Below, piece after piece: positions 8,395 to 17,090 of a stretch of 64,000 nt of DNA. The number at the start of each line of letters is the position of its first letter. Within the stretch, counting starts at the first letter, position 1. Origin of the DNA: an uncultured Chryseobacterium sp. (GTDB taxonomy: Bacteria > Bacteroidota > Bacteroidia > Flavobacteriales > Weeksellaceae); assembly GCA_913778505.1 (NCBI GenBank), contig CAJYWD010000032.1, forward strand, positions 1 to 64,000, given 5' to 3'. The notes under the pieces were generated by a model. That model did not search any database. It was not told where the DNA came from and saw only the letters and a program-made list of their open reading frames with translations. The position numbers and the translations under genes are program-made.

Positions 8395-10137
8395 ATGAGT
8401 AATACCATTTCACAAATAGAAAATATAGAATTAGAACAACGAAAAGCGATAGAAATATCCGGTTCCAAAGCTGTTTTGGAAGCTCTGTTGCAGGAAAATG
8501 TACATACAGTTTTCGGTTATCCCGGCGGTGCAATTATGCCAATTTATGATGCCTTGTATGATTATTCCGAAAAACTGAAACACATTTTAGTCCGCCACGA
8601 GCAAGGCGCCATCCACGCGGCACAGGGATTTGCGAGAACTTCCGGAAAAACGGGGGTTGTATTTGCAACCAGTGGTCCGGGAGCAACCAATCTGGTAACA
8701 GGTTTGGCAGACGCAATGATAGACAGCAATCCGATTGTCTGCATTACAGGTCAGGTTTTTGCCTCGCTTTTGGGAACGGATGCTTTCCAGGAAACGGATG
8801 TCATCAATATCACAACGCCGGTTACAAAATGGAATTATCAGGTCACTGACGCCACCGAAATCCCGGAGGCCATTGCCAAAGCTTTTCATATTGCAAGCAC
8901 AGGCCGTCCCGGTCCGGTTTTGATTGATATTACCAAAAATGCTCAATTACAATTATTTGACTATTTAGGATATAAAAAATGCAATCACATCAGAAGTTAC
9001 CGCCCGGAACCGGAAATCAGAAACGAATATATCGAAAAGGCTGCAGAACTCATTAATCAGGCCAAAAAACCATTTGTTCTTTTCGGACAAGGCGTGATTT
9101 TAGGAAAAGCCGAGGAAGAATTCAAAGCTTTTATTGAAAAAATCAATCTTCCTGCGGCAGCAACTGTAATGGGATTAAGCGCACTTCCAACCAATCACAA
9201 ATTACACGTCGGAATGCTCGGAATGCACGGCAATTATGCACCAAACGTAATGACCAACGAATGTGATGTTCTGATTGCGGTTGGAATGCGTTTCGATGAC
9301 CGAGTGACTGGTCGTTTGGACAAATATGCTAAGCAGGCAAAGGTGATTCATCTTGATATTGACCCGGCCGAAATTGATAAAAATGTGAAGACCACCGTTC
9401 CGGTTTGGGGAAATTGTAAAAAGACACTTCCAATGCTGACGGCGCTTCTCAAAGACAACGACCATTCAGCTTGGTTGGGGAAATTCCGTGAGTTGGAAAA
9501 AGAAGAAATCAAGGAAGTCATTCAAAACGAACTTAATCCAACAACGGATGTAATGACAATGGGAGAAGTGATCAAAGTTTTGAATGAATTAACTAATGGT
9601 GATGCAATCATTACAACCGATGTTGGTCAGCATCAGATGGTTGCCTGTCGATATGCTCAATTCAATAATTCTAAATCCAGCGTAACATCGGGAGGTTTGG
9701 GAACCATGGGATTTGGTTTGCCGGCTGCGATTGGCGCTTGGTACGGCGCACCGGAAAAAACAGTGGTTACAATCATTGGCGATGGCGGATTCCAGATGAC
9801 CTTGCAGGAGTTGGGAACCATCATGCAGTTCGGAGCGAAGGTCAAAATCCTGATTCTAAACAATGAATTCCTTGGAATGGTAAGACAGTGGCAACAGCTG
9901 TTTCACGACAGACGTTATTCTTTTGTGAACATCACAAGCCCGGATTTCGTAGCCGTTGCAAAAGGTTATTACATCGACGGACAAAAAATATCAGAAAGAA
10001 AAGACCTCAAAACAGCTTTGGAAACAATGATAAATCACGATGGCGCTTATCTTTTGGAAGTAATGGTAGGAAAAGAAAATAACGTTTTCCCAATGGTAGC
10101 GCAGGGAACTTCGGTATCAGAAATCAGATTAAAATAA
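8395..10137 (+). CDS. ilvB: Acetolactate synthase large (catalytic) subunit
   Basis: 580 aa TPP enzyme with the three-domain layout of the acetohydroxyacid synthases. It makes 2-acetolactate or 2-aceto-2-hydroxybutyrate, the first shared step of Val and Ile synthesis. The TPP-activating Glu is in VRHEQGAIHAAQGFARTSGK, and the Mg/TPP motif IIGDGGFQMTLQEL is intact. A roughly 20-residue N-terminal extension precedes the conserved core. It would pair with IlvN at 10594, but a broken foreign-looking cassette separates the two genes. Confidence 0.96.
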   Translation: MSNTISQIENIELEQRKAIEISGSKAVLEALLQENVHTVFGYPGGAIMPIYDALYDYSEKLKHILVRHEQGAIHAAQGFARTSGKTGVVFATSGPGATNLVTGLADAMIDSNPIVCITGQVFASLLGTDAFQETDVINITTPVTKWNYQVTDATEIPEAIAKAFHIASTGRPGPVLIDITKNAQLQLFDYLGYKKCNHIRSYRPEPEIRNEYIEKAAELINQAKKPFVLFGQGVILGKAEEEFKAFIEKINLPAAATVMGLSALPTNHKLHVGMLGMHGNYAPNVMTNECDVLIAVGMRFDDRVTGRLDKYAKQAKVIHLDIDPAEIDKNVKTTVPVWGNCKKTLPMLTALLKDNDHSAWLGKFRELEKEEIKEVIQNELNPTTDVMTMGEVIKVLNELTNGDAIITTDVGQHQMVACRYAQFNNSKSSVTSGGLGTMGFGLPAAIGAWYGAPEKTVVTIIGDGGFQMTLQELGTIMQFGAKVKILILNNEFLGMVRQWQQLFHDRRYSFVNITSPDFVAVAKGYYIDGQKISERKDLKTALETMINHDGAYLLEVMVGKENNVFPMVAQGTSVSEIRLK

Positions 10138-10144
10138 TCTAATT

Positions 10145-10190
10145 CAAAATTCAAAAGTTATAATTCAAAAGTTATAATTCAAAATTAATA
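10145..10190. repeat. AT-rich direct repeats before the four-helix cassette
   Basis: The unit AAAAGTTATAATTC occurs in tandem (10153-10180), flanked by further ATTCAAAA copies. The segment 10167-10186 is an imperfect inverted match to 10554-10581 (reverse complement AAAAGTTATAAG...TTCAAAATT with a 7-nt insertion). The two segments therefore bracket the cassette in opposite orientation. Confidence 0.65.
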
Positions 10191-10554
10191 ATGAGTAATA
10201 AAATATTTGATATTAAAGAGAGAACATTTCAGTTTTCAAAACAAATCATTTTTCTTATACAAGAAATAGATTATGCACGAAAATATGATTCCATTTTTAA
10301 TCAGTTACTTAGAAGTGCAACATCAGTCGGGGGCAAATGTAGCGGAAGGGAAATCTGGGTCTTCTAAAAATGATTTTCTAAAATTTCAAATTATTGCTCT
10401 GAAATCTGCAAATGAAACCAAATATTGGCTTCGGCTGATTAAGGAATCATTAGCTGTTAATGAAAAAAAGTTTGATGATTTAATCAATGAAATTGATGAA
10501 ATTTCAAAAGTATTAGCTACTATCATAATAAAGAACAAAAACTCAGATTTATAA
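10191..10554 (+). pseudogene. Four-helix-bundle (23S rRNA IVS-type) protein gene, frameshifted
   Basis: The first part reads from ATG 10191 to FNQLLRSATSVGG and then runs into a stop codon at 10365. The rest, GANVAEGKSGSSKNDFLKFQIIALKSANETKYWL, continues in the +1 frame to the stop at 10552-10554. The family expects SATSVGANVAEG, which is restored by removing one G from the run GGGGG at 10329-10333. The intact product would be about 120 aa, the normal size of four-helix-bundle proteins first seen in 23S rRNA intervening sequences. It sits between ilvB and ilvN, where it would interrupt an otherwise standard gene order. It is either a recent single-base mutation or a homopolymer sequencing error. 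Confidence 0.85.
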
Positions 10555-10593
10555 ATTTTGAATTTTTACTTATAACTTTTTACTTAAACATTT

Positions 10594-11184
10594 ATGGAAA
10601 AACAAGAATTTACCATCACATTATACACCGAAAATTCGGTTGGATTAATCGGCAGAATATCCGGAATTTTCTCAAGAAGAAAAATCAATATCGAAAGTCT
10701 GAATACGTCACCTTCTGAGGTGGAAGGCATTCACAGATTCACAATTCTTATTAATGAAACCGAAGAAGTTGTAAGAAAACTTTGCCGTCAGTTGGAAAAA
10801 CAAATCGACATTCTGAAAGCTTATTTCAATACCGATGCGGAGATTGTCTGGCAAGAGCAGGCACTGTATAAAGTTCCCGCCAACGTCGTTACAGAAAAGG
10901 TTTACGTAGAAAGATTGCTTCGTCAATATGGCGCATCTACAGTTGTGATTCGTCAGGATTACATCGTTTTTGAAACGGCTGGGCATCGTGAAGAAATCGA
11001 CCGGCTGACGGAAGAGCTCAACAAATACGGACTCATCGAATTCGTGCGTGGAGCAAGAATCGCTATCATCAAAAACAGCGCAGGAATCCACGAAAAAGTT
11101 CTTGAATTCGAGAAAAGAGAACCTTCAGCAGAAATTGTGGAAAATGAATATCTCGATAAAAGAGACGATGTTTTCACAATGTAA
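10594..11184 (+). CDS. ilvN: Acetolactate synthase small (regulatory) subunit
   Basis: 196 aa. The N-terminal ACT domain (FTITLYTENSVGLIGRISGIFSRRKINIESL, residues ~5-37) binds valine for feedback control. The C-terminal half is the ALS_ss_C dimerisation domain (LLRQYGASTVVIRQDYIVFETAGHREEIDRL). Its role is to activate IlvB and make it sensitive to valine. It lies 39 bp downstream of the broken four-helix gene and 102 bp upstream of ilvC in the same direction. Confidence 0.95.
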   Translation: MEKQEFTITLYTENSVGLIGRISGIFSRRKINIESLNTSPSEVEGIHRFTILINETEEVVRKLCRQLEKQIDILKAYFNTDAEIVWQEQALYKVPANVVTEKVYVERLLRQYGASTVVIRQDYIVFETAGHREEIDRLTEELNKYGLIEFVRGARIAIIKNSAGIHEKVLEFEKREPSAEIVENEYLDKRDDVFTM

Positions 11185-11286
11185 TTTTTCAAAAAATCAA
11201 AATTTAAAAATCAGAAAAATATTAATCCTAAAAAGTAGTTACGGGTAATCTTTTTACTTCATACTTTTTACTTTTTACTTAAAAAT

Positions 11287-12768
11287 ATGGCAAATTATTT
11301 CAACACCTTATCACTCAGAGACCAGTTGCATCAGTTAGGACAGGCAGAATTTATGGATAGTTCAGAGTTTTCTGATGGCGTTTCTGCATTGAAAGGAAAG
11401 AAAATCGTAGTGGTTGGTTGCGGCGCTCAGGGTCTTAACCAAGGTCTGAATCTCAGAGACAGCGGCCTGGATGTTTCTTACGCATTGCGTCAGGAAGCAA
11501 TCGACCAAAAAAGAGATTCGTGGAAAAACGCAACCGAAAATAATTTCAGGGTCGGAACTTATGAAGAACTGATTCCCACAGCGGATTTGGTAATTAATTT
11601 GACTCCGGACAAGCAACACACTTCGGTCATCAATGCCGTTCAGCCTTTGATGAAACAGGGTGCGACTTTGTCCTATTCTCACGGGTTCAATATCGTGGAA
11701 GAAGGGATGCAGATCCGTAAAGATTTGACGGTGATTATGGTCGCTCCAAAATGCCCTGGTTCCGAAGTTCGTGCCGAATATCTGCGAGGTTTCGGTGTTC
11801 CGACGCTGATTGCCGTTCATCCCGAAAATGACCCTCAGGGAAAAGGCTGGGCAGAAGCAAAGGCCTATTGTGTGGGAACTGGCGGTCACAAAGCCGGTGT
11901 TTTGAAATCCTCTTTCGTGGCAGAAGTGAAGTCCGATTTGATGGGAGAACAAACGATTTTGTGCGGACTTTTGCAAACCGGTTCTATTCTTTCGTTTGAC
12001 AAAATGGTCGAAAAAGGAATTGATCCAGGTTACGCTTCCAAATTGGTTCAATACGGTGTTGAGGTCATTACAGAAGCCTTGAAACACGGCGGTGTAAGCG
12101 GAATGCTGGACAGACTTTCCAATCCTGCGAAACTAAAAGCCTTTGAGTTGTCAGAAGAACTGAAAGATATTATGCGCCCACTTTTCCAAAAGCACCAGGA
12201 CGATATTATTTCCGGCAAATTTTCCAGAACAATGATGGAAGACTGGGCAAATGGTGATGCCAACCTTCTGAAATGGCGTGCAGAAACAGGAGAAACCGCT
12301 TTTGAAAAAACACCGGCAGGCGATGTGAAAATCGAGGAGCAGGAATATTTTGACCATTATCTTTTGATGTCGGCCTTCATCAGAGCTGGCGTTGAATTGG
12401 CGTTTGAAACCATGGTAGAAGCCGGAATCAAGCCGGAATCCGCTTATTACGAATCGCTTCACGAAACCCCTTTGATTGCCAACACCATCGCAAGAAAAAA
12501 ACTGTTCGAGATGAATCGTGTGATTTCCGACACTGCAGAATACGGCTGTTACCTGTTCGACCAGGCTTGCAAACCTTTGTTGGCAGATTTTATGAAGTCG
12601 GTGGATACGGACGTGGTTGGCAAAAACTTCAACCAAGGCAAAACGGCTTCGGTAGACAATGCTCAGTTGGTTCACGTCAACGATATTTTGAGAAATCATC
12701 CGGTAGAGATTGTCGGCAGAAAATTGCGCTCTGCAATGACGGCGATGAAGTCTATCAAAACAGTATAG
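11287..12768 (+). CDS. ilvC: Ketol-acid reductoisomerase, class II (long form)
   Basis: 493 aa, the long enterobacterial-type enzyme with a duplicated C-terminal knotted domain. It isomerises and reduces acetohydroxy acids with NADPH to dihydroxy acids. The Rossmann motif [20 protein letters not shown] is near residue 41, followed by ALRQ, consistent with NADPH use. Two catalytic domain repeats follow ([13 protein letters not shown] and [22 protein letters not shown]). It is the last gene of the operon and is followed directly by a strong terminator. Confidence 0.97.
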   Translation: MANYFNTLSLRDQLHQLGQAEFMDSSEFSDGVSALKGKKIVVVGCGAQGLNQGLNLRDSGLDVSYALRQEAIDQKRDSWKNATENNFRVGTYEELIPTADLVINLTPDKQHTSVINAVQPLMKQGATLSYSHGFNIVEEGMQIRKDLTVIMVAPKCPGSEVRAEYLRGFGVPTLIAVHPENDPQGKGWAEAKAYCVGTGGHKAGVLKSSFVAEVKSDLMGEQTILCGLLQTGSILSFDKMVEKGIDPGYASKLVQYGVEVITEALKHGGVSGMLDRLSNPAKLKAFELSEELKDIMRPLFQKHQDDIISGKFSRTMMEDWANGDANLLKWRAETGETAFEKTPAGDVKIEEQEYFDHYLLMSAFIRAGVELAFETMVEAGIKPESAYYESLHETPLIANTIARKKLFEMNRVISDTAEYGCYLFDQACKPLLADFMKSVDTDVVGKNFNQGKTASVDNAQLVHVNDILRNHPVEIVGRKLRSAMTAMKSIKTV

Positions 12769-12773
12769 TTCAC

Positions 12774-12811
12774 ACTTTGTCAAAGTTTAAAATCTTTGAC
12801 AAAGTTTTTTT
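12774..12811 (+). terminator. Terminator of the ilv operon
   Basis: 12-bp perfect stem ACTTTGTCAAAG (12774-12785) / CTTTGACAAAGT (12794-12805), loop TTTAAAAT, then seven T. Confidence 0.92.
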
Positions 12812-12918
12812 AGGAGCTTAATCCCGCTTTCCGTTGCAATCTTTTTTGCCACAACGTTTTGTTTACCAAAAGATAGTTGAGTATGGGCAAAAAAGGATTT
12901 CCACTGCAATCGGGGCTA
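12812..12918. repeat. Oligo-T/oligo-A hairpin repeat, copy R1
   Basis: The 5' arm reads GCTTAATCCCGC...TTGCAATCTTTTTTGCC and the 3' arm GGGCAAAAAAGGATTT...GCAATCGGGGCT, with a 40-nt variable loop. Related copies are at 18371, 24814, 29854, 51125 and 55040 (inverted). It lies just after the ilv terminator. Confidence 0.8.
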
Positions 12919-12960
12919 TGGGATTTGTCATAAAAATAAAAATCCAGCATTAACATCATA

Positions 12961-13029
12961 TTTGTCATTCCACAGGAATCTCAGCAATGAATTTAAAGTA
13001 AATCGTTTAGATTCCTACGGAATGACAAA
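12961..13029. repeat. GTCATTCC inverted repeat, copy 1
   Basis: TTTGTCATTCC...AGGAATCT pairs with AGATTCCT...GGAATGACAAA. A second copy is at 30017-30065. In both places it follows an oligo-T/oligo-A hairpin repeat. Confidence 0.8.
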
Positions 13030-13055
13030 CTAACTGTTATTTGGTTTATGTTCTT

Positions 13056-13130
13056 TGTTGAGCGAAGTGGCTTTGTGAACTTAAAGCAGTTAGTTAATAA
13101 AAAATCTTTGTGCACTTTGTGTTCAAAATT
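13056..13130. repeat. CTTTGTG-type filler repeat, copy 1
   Basis: TTGAGCGAAGTGGCTTTGTGAAC...AATCTTTGTGCACTTTGTGTT aligns with 30124-30199. With R1 and the GTCATTCC hairpin it fills most of the 381-bp gap between ilvC and the ABC gene; nothing coding is seen there. Confidence 0.6.
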
Positions 13131-13149
13131 GATTCAAAAAACTTAAAAA

Positions 13150-14610
13150 ATGTCAACCCCAATCATCCAAATTTCAAACCTCAATTTCCAGTATGATAAA
13201 CCCATTCTGAGAAACTTAGATTGGGAAATCTCTTCCGGAGAATGTTGGATGTTTGGCGGACTAAGCGGGAGCGGAAAAACAACCTTAGCCAAAATCATTT
13301 CCGGAGAAATCAAGAATTTTGAAGGAAAAGTTGAGGTCAATTTTAATGAAAATTTAAACTTGAAGAGGAAAGTTCTCTACGTTTCCAATTGGTTTCAGTT
13401 CAGCAACTTGGAAGGCGACCGCAATTTTTATTATCAGCAAAGATATAATCAATTTGCTAAAAATGATACACTCACTGTATTTGCGGAACTGAATCATTTT
13501 GGAAAAGAAGAAAATCTTGATTTTGAAATTTTGGAATCCTATTTAGAACCGTTTGGATTTGAGAATTTCAAAAATCAGCAATTGATAGAATTGTCAAGCG
13601 GCGAACACAAGAAATTACAATTACTGAAAGCACTTTGGCTAAAACCTCAGGTTCTGATTATCGACCAGCCTTACACAGGATTGGATACTAAATCGAGACA
13701 GTTTTTGAATCAGGCTTTTGATAATTTAATTCAGGAAAATGTCACATTGATTTTGATAAATAACGATGACGAATATCCTGAAAGTGTTCAGTATTTTGTA
13801 GAAATAGAAAACGGAAAATTAGTTCATAAGAATTCTCCAAAAGACTTTTCCAAAGGAGAAGAAAGAATGCCAAAATCGCTTCCTTTTTTCCTTAAAAGTA
13901 ATAATGGAAATCAGATAGAAAATTTAATCAAATTAAAAAATATCAATATTTGTTACGGCGAAAAACAAGTCCTGAAAAACATCGATTGGGAAGTCAATTC
14001 CGGTGAACAATGGCTGTTGCAAGGTCATAATGGTTCAGGAAAATCAACCTTATTAAGTTTGTTAAATGGCGACCATCCGCAGGCTTATGCCAATGAAATT
14101 TATCTTTTTGGACAAAAGCGGGGAAGTGGTGAAAGTATTTGGGATATCAAAGAAAAAATCGGAATGATTTCGCCCGAATTGCATTGGTATTTTGATATGA
14201 ATGCGAATGTCGGACAAACCGTTGCTTCCGGTTTTTTTGATTCGATGAGTTTGTATCAGAAACTGAGTTTTGAGCAGCAACAAAACTTGGAGAAGATGCT
14301 GTATTTTTTCGATTTGAAAGATGATAAAAACAAAAAGTTGAGCACACTTCCATTAGGAAAACAACGTTTGGCTTTGCTCGCAAGAACATTGATTAAAAAA
14401 CCAAAACTTCTGATTCTGGATGAGCCTTGTCAGGGAATGGACAATGAACAAACACGATATTTCAATCAGGTCATTGATGATTTGGCAAGTCAGGGACAAT
14501 CATTGATTTATGTCGCACATTTTGAATCTCAATTGCCAAAAAAACTCAGTCACAAACTCGTTCTGGAAAACGGAAAAATTAATAGTTCATTTGAATTATT
14601 AAAACATTAA
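13150..14610 (+). CDS. Tandem ABC ATPase (ModF/PhrA-like)
   Basis: 486 aa with two complete ABC nucleotide-binding domains and no membrane segments. The first has Walker A GLSGSGKTT (residues 37-45), signature LSSGEHKK and Walker B VLIIDQPYTGLD. The second has Walker A GHNGSGKST (~residue 295), signature LPLGKQRL and Walker B LLILDEPCQGMD. The layout matches ModF/PhrA-type cytoplasmic ATPases, named for links to molybdate transport and photorepair, but the true role of this group is poorly known. No transport partner lies nearby. It separates ilvC from ilvA and has its own intergenic flanks. Confidence 0.85.
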   Translation: MSTPIIQISNLNFQYDKPILRNLDWEISSGECWMFGGLSGSGKTTLAKIISGEIKNFEGKVEVNFNENLNLKRKVLYVSNWFQFSNLEGDRNFYYQQRYNQFAKNDTLTVFAELNHFGKEENLDFEILESYLEPFGFENFKNQQLIELSSGEHKKLQLLKALWLKPQVLIIDQPYTGLDTKSRQFLNQAFDNLIQENVTLILINNDDEYPESVQYFVEIENGKLVHKNSPKDFSKGEERMPKSLPFFLKSNNGNQIENLIKLKNINICYGEKQVLKNIDWEVNSGEQWLLQGHNGSGKSTLLSLLNGDHPQAYANEIYLFGQKRGSGESIWDIKEKIGMISPELHWYFDMNANVGQTVASGFFDSMSLYQKLSFEQQQNLEKMLYFFDLKDDKNKKLSTLPLGKQRLALLARTLIKKPKLLILDEPCQGMDNEQTRYFNQVIDDLASQGQSLIYVAHFESQLPKKLSHKLVLENGKINSSFELLKH

Positions 14611-14861
14611 TCATATTAATTGAAATTGATTTGTCAAAGTTAAAATTTTGTATTTCGAAAATAAGTGTAACGCCTTTGTTTATCTTAATTTTTGGAGAAT
14701 AGAAAATCAATTCTTTGTCTGTCTTTGCGTTTAATTTTATCGCAAGGTTAAACAAAGTTTCTTTTTAAATGATAATTTTTTAAAGATTTACAAAGGCATT
14801 TCATTTAAGAATGAAAAACAAAATAGTTAACCTATAAAAAATCAAAGAATCTGTAATATAA

Positions 14862-16130
14862 ATGGAGATGAATGAAACAATGATATTTCCAACATTGGAA
14901 GCGGTAAAAGAAGCCCGAAAAAGTATAGAAAATGTCGTGAATTACACGCCTTTGCAATACAATGCAAGATTATCAGAAAAATTTGGAGCTAATATTTTCC
15001 TTAAGAGAGAAGATTTGCAACCTGTGAGGTCGTACAAATTGAGAGGTGCTTACAATAAAATCAAAACGCTTTTTAGTGAAGGCAAAGTTTCGCAAGGAAT
15101 TGTTTGTGCAAGTGCGGGAAATCACGCCCAAGGAGTGGCTTTTTCTTGTAAACAGCTTCAGATTAAAGGAACGATTTTTATGCCCGTGACAACTCCGAAA
15201 CAAAAGCTGGAACAGGTTGAAATGTTCGGCGGAAACTTTGCCGAAATCAAGTTGGTTGGAGATACTTTCGATGCTTCAAAAAATGCAGCCTTGGAGTTTG
15301 CAAAAACTTCTGGCGCAGCTTTTATTCATCCTTTTGATGATGTTCAGATTATCGAAGGACAGGCAACGTTGGCTTTGGAAATTTTGGAACAACAGAAAGA
15401 AGAGATTGATTATATTTTCATTCCGATTGGCGGTGGCGGTTTGGCTTCGGGAATTTCTACGGTTTTTAAAGAATTGTCAAAAAAAACTCAGTTAATCGGT
15501 GTTGAGCCAAAAGGTGCGCCTTCTATGAAAACTTCCATCGATAATAACCTTAATACAGAATTACTTGAAGTCGATGGTTTTGTCGACGGCGCAGCGGTGA
15601 AAAGAGTAGGGGATTTGACCTTTGAGATTTGCAGAAACTCGCTTGCAGACTGTATTCCTGTGGATGAAGGGAAGATTTGTGATACGATTCTTCAACTTTA
15701 TAATAAGGATGCAATCGTTTTGGAACCGGCCGGAGCATTGTCTATTTCGGCATTGGAACAATGTAGAAATCAGATTAAGGGCAAAAATGTGGTTTGCATT
15801 GTCAGCGGAAGCAACAACGACATTACCAGAATGGAGGAAATCAAAGAACGGGCATTGCTTTACAATGGTTTGAAACATTATTTTATGGTCAAATTTCCGC
15901 AGCGTCCCGGTTCTCTGAAAGATTTTGTGCTGAATGTTTTGGGAGAAAATGACGACATCACGCATTTCGAATATACTAAAAAAAACTCACGGGAAACTGC
16001 TTTGGCAGTCGTTGGAATAGAGCTTTCCAGTATTTCTGATTTCAATGGTTTGAAACAAAGAATGCAAAACCTCGGTTATTTTGAATCTTATTTGAATGAC
16101 AATCCTGATGTGCTGAATATGCTTGTTTAG
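14862..16130 (+). CDS. ilvA: Threonine ammonia-lyase (threonine deaminase)
   Basis: 422 aa PLP fold-type II enzyme. It converts threonine to 2-oxobutyrate, the committed step to isoleucine. Schiff-base Lys59 lies in the SYKLRGAYNK motif, and the PLP phosphate loop is GGGGLASG. The C-terminal ~80 residues (FMVKFPQRPGSLKDFVLNVLG...) form one ACT-like regulatory domain, the shorter biosynthetic form. I chose the first ATG (MEMNET); ATGs at 14868 and 14880 are alternatives. It completes the isoleucine pathway but is outside the attenuated operon and separated from it by the ABC gene. Confidence 0.95.
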   Translation: MEMNETMIFPTLEAVKEARKSIENVVNYTPLQYNARLSEKFGANIFLKREDLQPVRSYKLRGAYNKIKTLFSEGKVSQGIVCASAGNHAQGVAFSCKQLQIKGTIFMPVTTPKQKLEQVEMFGGNFAEIKLVGDTFDASKNAALEFAKTSGAAFIHPFDDVQIIEGQATLALEILEQQKEEIDYIFIPIGGGGLASGISTVFKELSKKTQLIGVEPKGAPSMKTSIDNNLNTELLEVDGFVDGAAVKRVGDLTFEICRNSLADCIPVDEGKICDTILQLYNKDAIVLEPAGALSISALEQCRNQIKGKNVVCIVSGSNNDITRMEEIKERALLYNGLKHYFMVKFPQRPGSLKDFVLNVLGENDDITHFEYTKKNSRETALAVVGIELSSISDFNGLKQRMQNLGYFESYLNDNPDVLNMLV

Positions 16131-16152
16131 TAAATCAAACATTTTAAAATAT

Positions 16153-16180
16153 AAACTCCGACAATCGTCGGAGTTTCTCA
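16153..16180 (+). terminator. Terminator after ilvA
   Basis: 10-bp perfect stem AAACTCCGAC / GTCGGAGTTT with loop AATC. The T-run is short (TTTCTC), so efficiency is uncertain. Confidence 0.75.
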
Positions 16181-16267
16181 TTCTTACCGTACATCAATGC
16201 ATAAGGATTTTGAAAGCTGGAAATTTGTTTCATAAAAAAATCAATTATCAATTATAATTCATCATTT

Positions 16268-16987
16268 ATGAAAACAGTATATCACAAATCCGACAGCAGA
16301 GGCTACGCAAACCACGGTTGGTTGAAAAGTCATCACACCTTTAGTTTTGCCAATTATCACAATCCGGAAAGAACGCATTTCGGTGTTCTTAGGGTTTTGA
16401 ATGACGATTATGTAGAAGGCGGAATGGGATTCGGGAGACATCCGCACCGAGATATGGAAATTATTTCGATTCCGTTGGAAGGAGAATTGAGACACGGCGA
16501 TAATATGGGCAATTCCGGAATTATTAAAAAAGGAGATATTCAAGTGATGTCTGCAGGAACTGGAATTATGCACAGCGAGGAAAATGCGACCGAACAACCT
16601 GTGAAATTTCTGCAAATCTGGATTATCCCAAACAAAACCGATGTGACGCCGAGATATGACCAAATCAACATCGAAGAAAACTCAGTTCAAAATGATTTTC
16701 AGCAAATATTATCTCCAAATCAACATGATGCCGGCGTTTGGATCCATCAGGATGCTTGGTTCAATGTGGCAAGATTTAACAAAGGTTTTTCTAAGGAATA
16801 TAAAATCAACAAATCGGGAAACGGAGTTTATGTTTTCGTCATCAAAGGAAAGGCGAAAATTGGCGACCAAATCCTTAATGACAGAGACGGTTTTGGGATT
16901 TGGGAAATAGAAAGTTTTGTATTGGAAGCTGAAGAAAATTCAGAAATATTATTAATGGAAGTTCCAATGCAGTTACCACAATCTTAA
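16268..16987 (+). CDS. Pirin family bicupin protein
   Basis: 239 aa with the pirin N-terminal metal-binding cupin: HHTFSFANYH, FGRHPHRDMEIISIPLEGELRHGD and GTGIMHSEEN supply the His and Glu ligands. The C-terminal cupin half is shorter and more divergent, as in YhhW-like members. Family members bind Fe or other metals and some act as quercetinases; the physiological substrate here is unknown. The gene has its own upstream region with AT-rich ATCAATTATCA-type repeats and probably its own promoter. Confidence 0.9.
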   Translation: MKTVYHKSDSRGYANHGWLKSHHTFSFANYHNPERTHFGVLRVLNDDYVEGGMGFGRHPHRDMEIISIPLEGELRHGDNMGNSGIIKKGDIQVMSAGTGIMHSEENATEQPVKFLQIWIIPNKTDVTPRYDQINIEENSVQNDFQQILSPNQHDAGVWIHQDAWFNVARFNKGFSKEYKINKSGNGVYVFVIKGKAKIGDQILNDRDGFGIWEIESFVLEAEENSEILLMEVPMQLPQS

Positions 16988-17051
16988 ATTTTTAATAAAT
17001 TTTTAAGAAAAATACATCAGACTCGGTATAAGATTTGTCCTCAAAAAAACT

Positions 17052-17059
17052 TAAATTTG
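17052..17059 (+). promoter_or_regulatory. Candidate -7 element upstream of purD
   Basis: TAAATTTG, a TAnnTTTG match 31 nt before the purD ATG. A TTTG lies 14 nt upstream of it, closer than the usual spacing. Confidence 0.5.
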
Positions 17060-17090
17060 GCACTTTAAAAAGTTAAACTGAAAACATAAT

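Noticed and set aside
11362-12087. 241-aa - strand ORF opposite ilvC
   Set aside because: Shadow of ilvC, with no signal, motif or start context of its own. Similar antisense ORFs over gltB, lpxD and lpxC were dropped for the same reason.
12812-12918. Insertion sequence or transposase remnant in the hairpin repeats
   Set aside because: No transposase coding trace and no target duplication could be recognised; the units are short and palindromic only.
14611-14861. Separate attenuator upstream of ilvA
   Set aside because: Only a four-residue ORF (MIIF) was found and no hairpin followed by a T-run; not enough to support regulation like that at ilvE.
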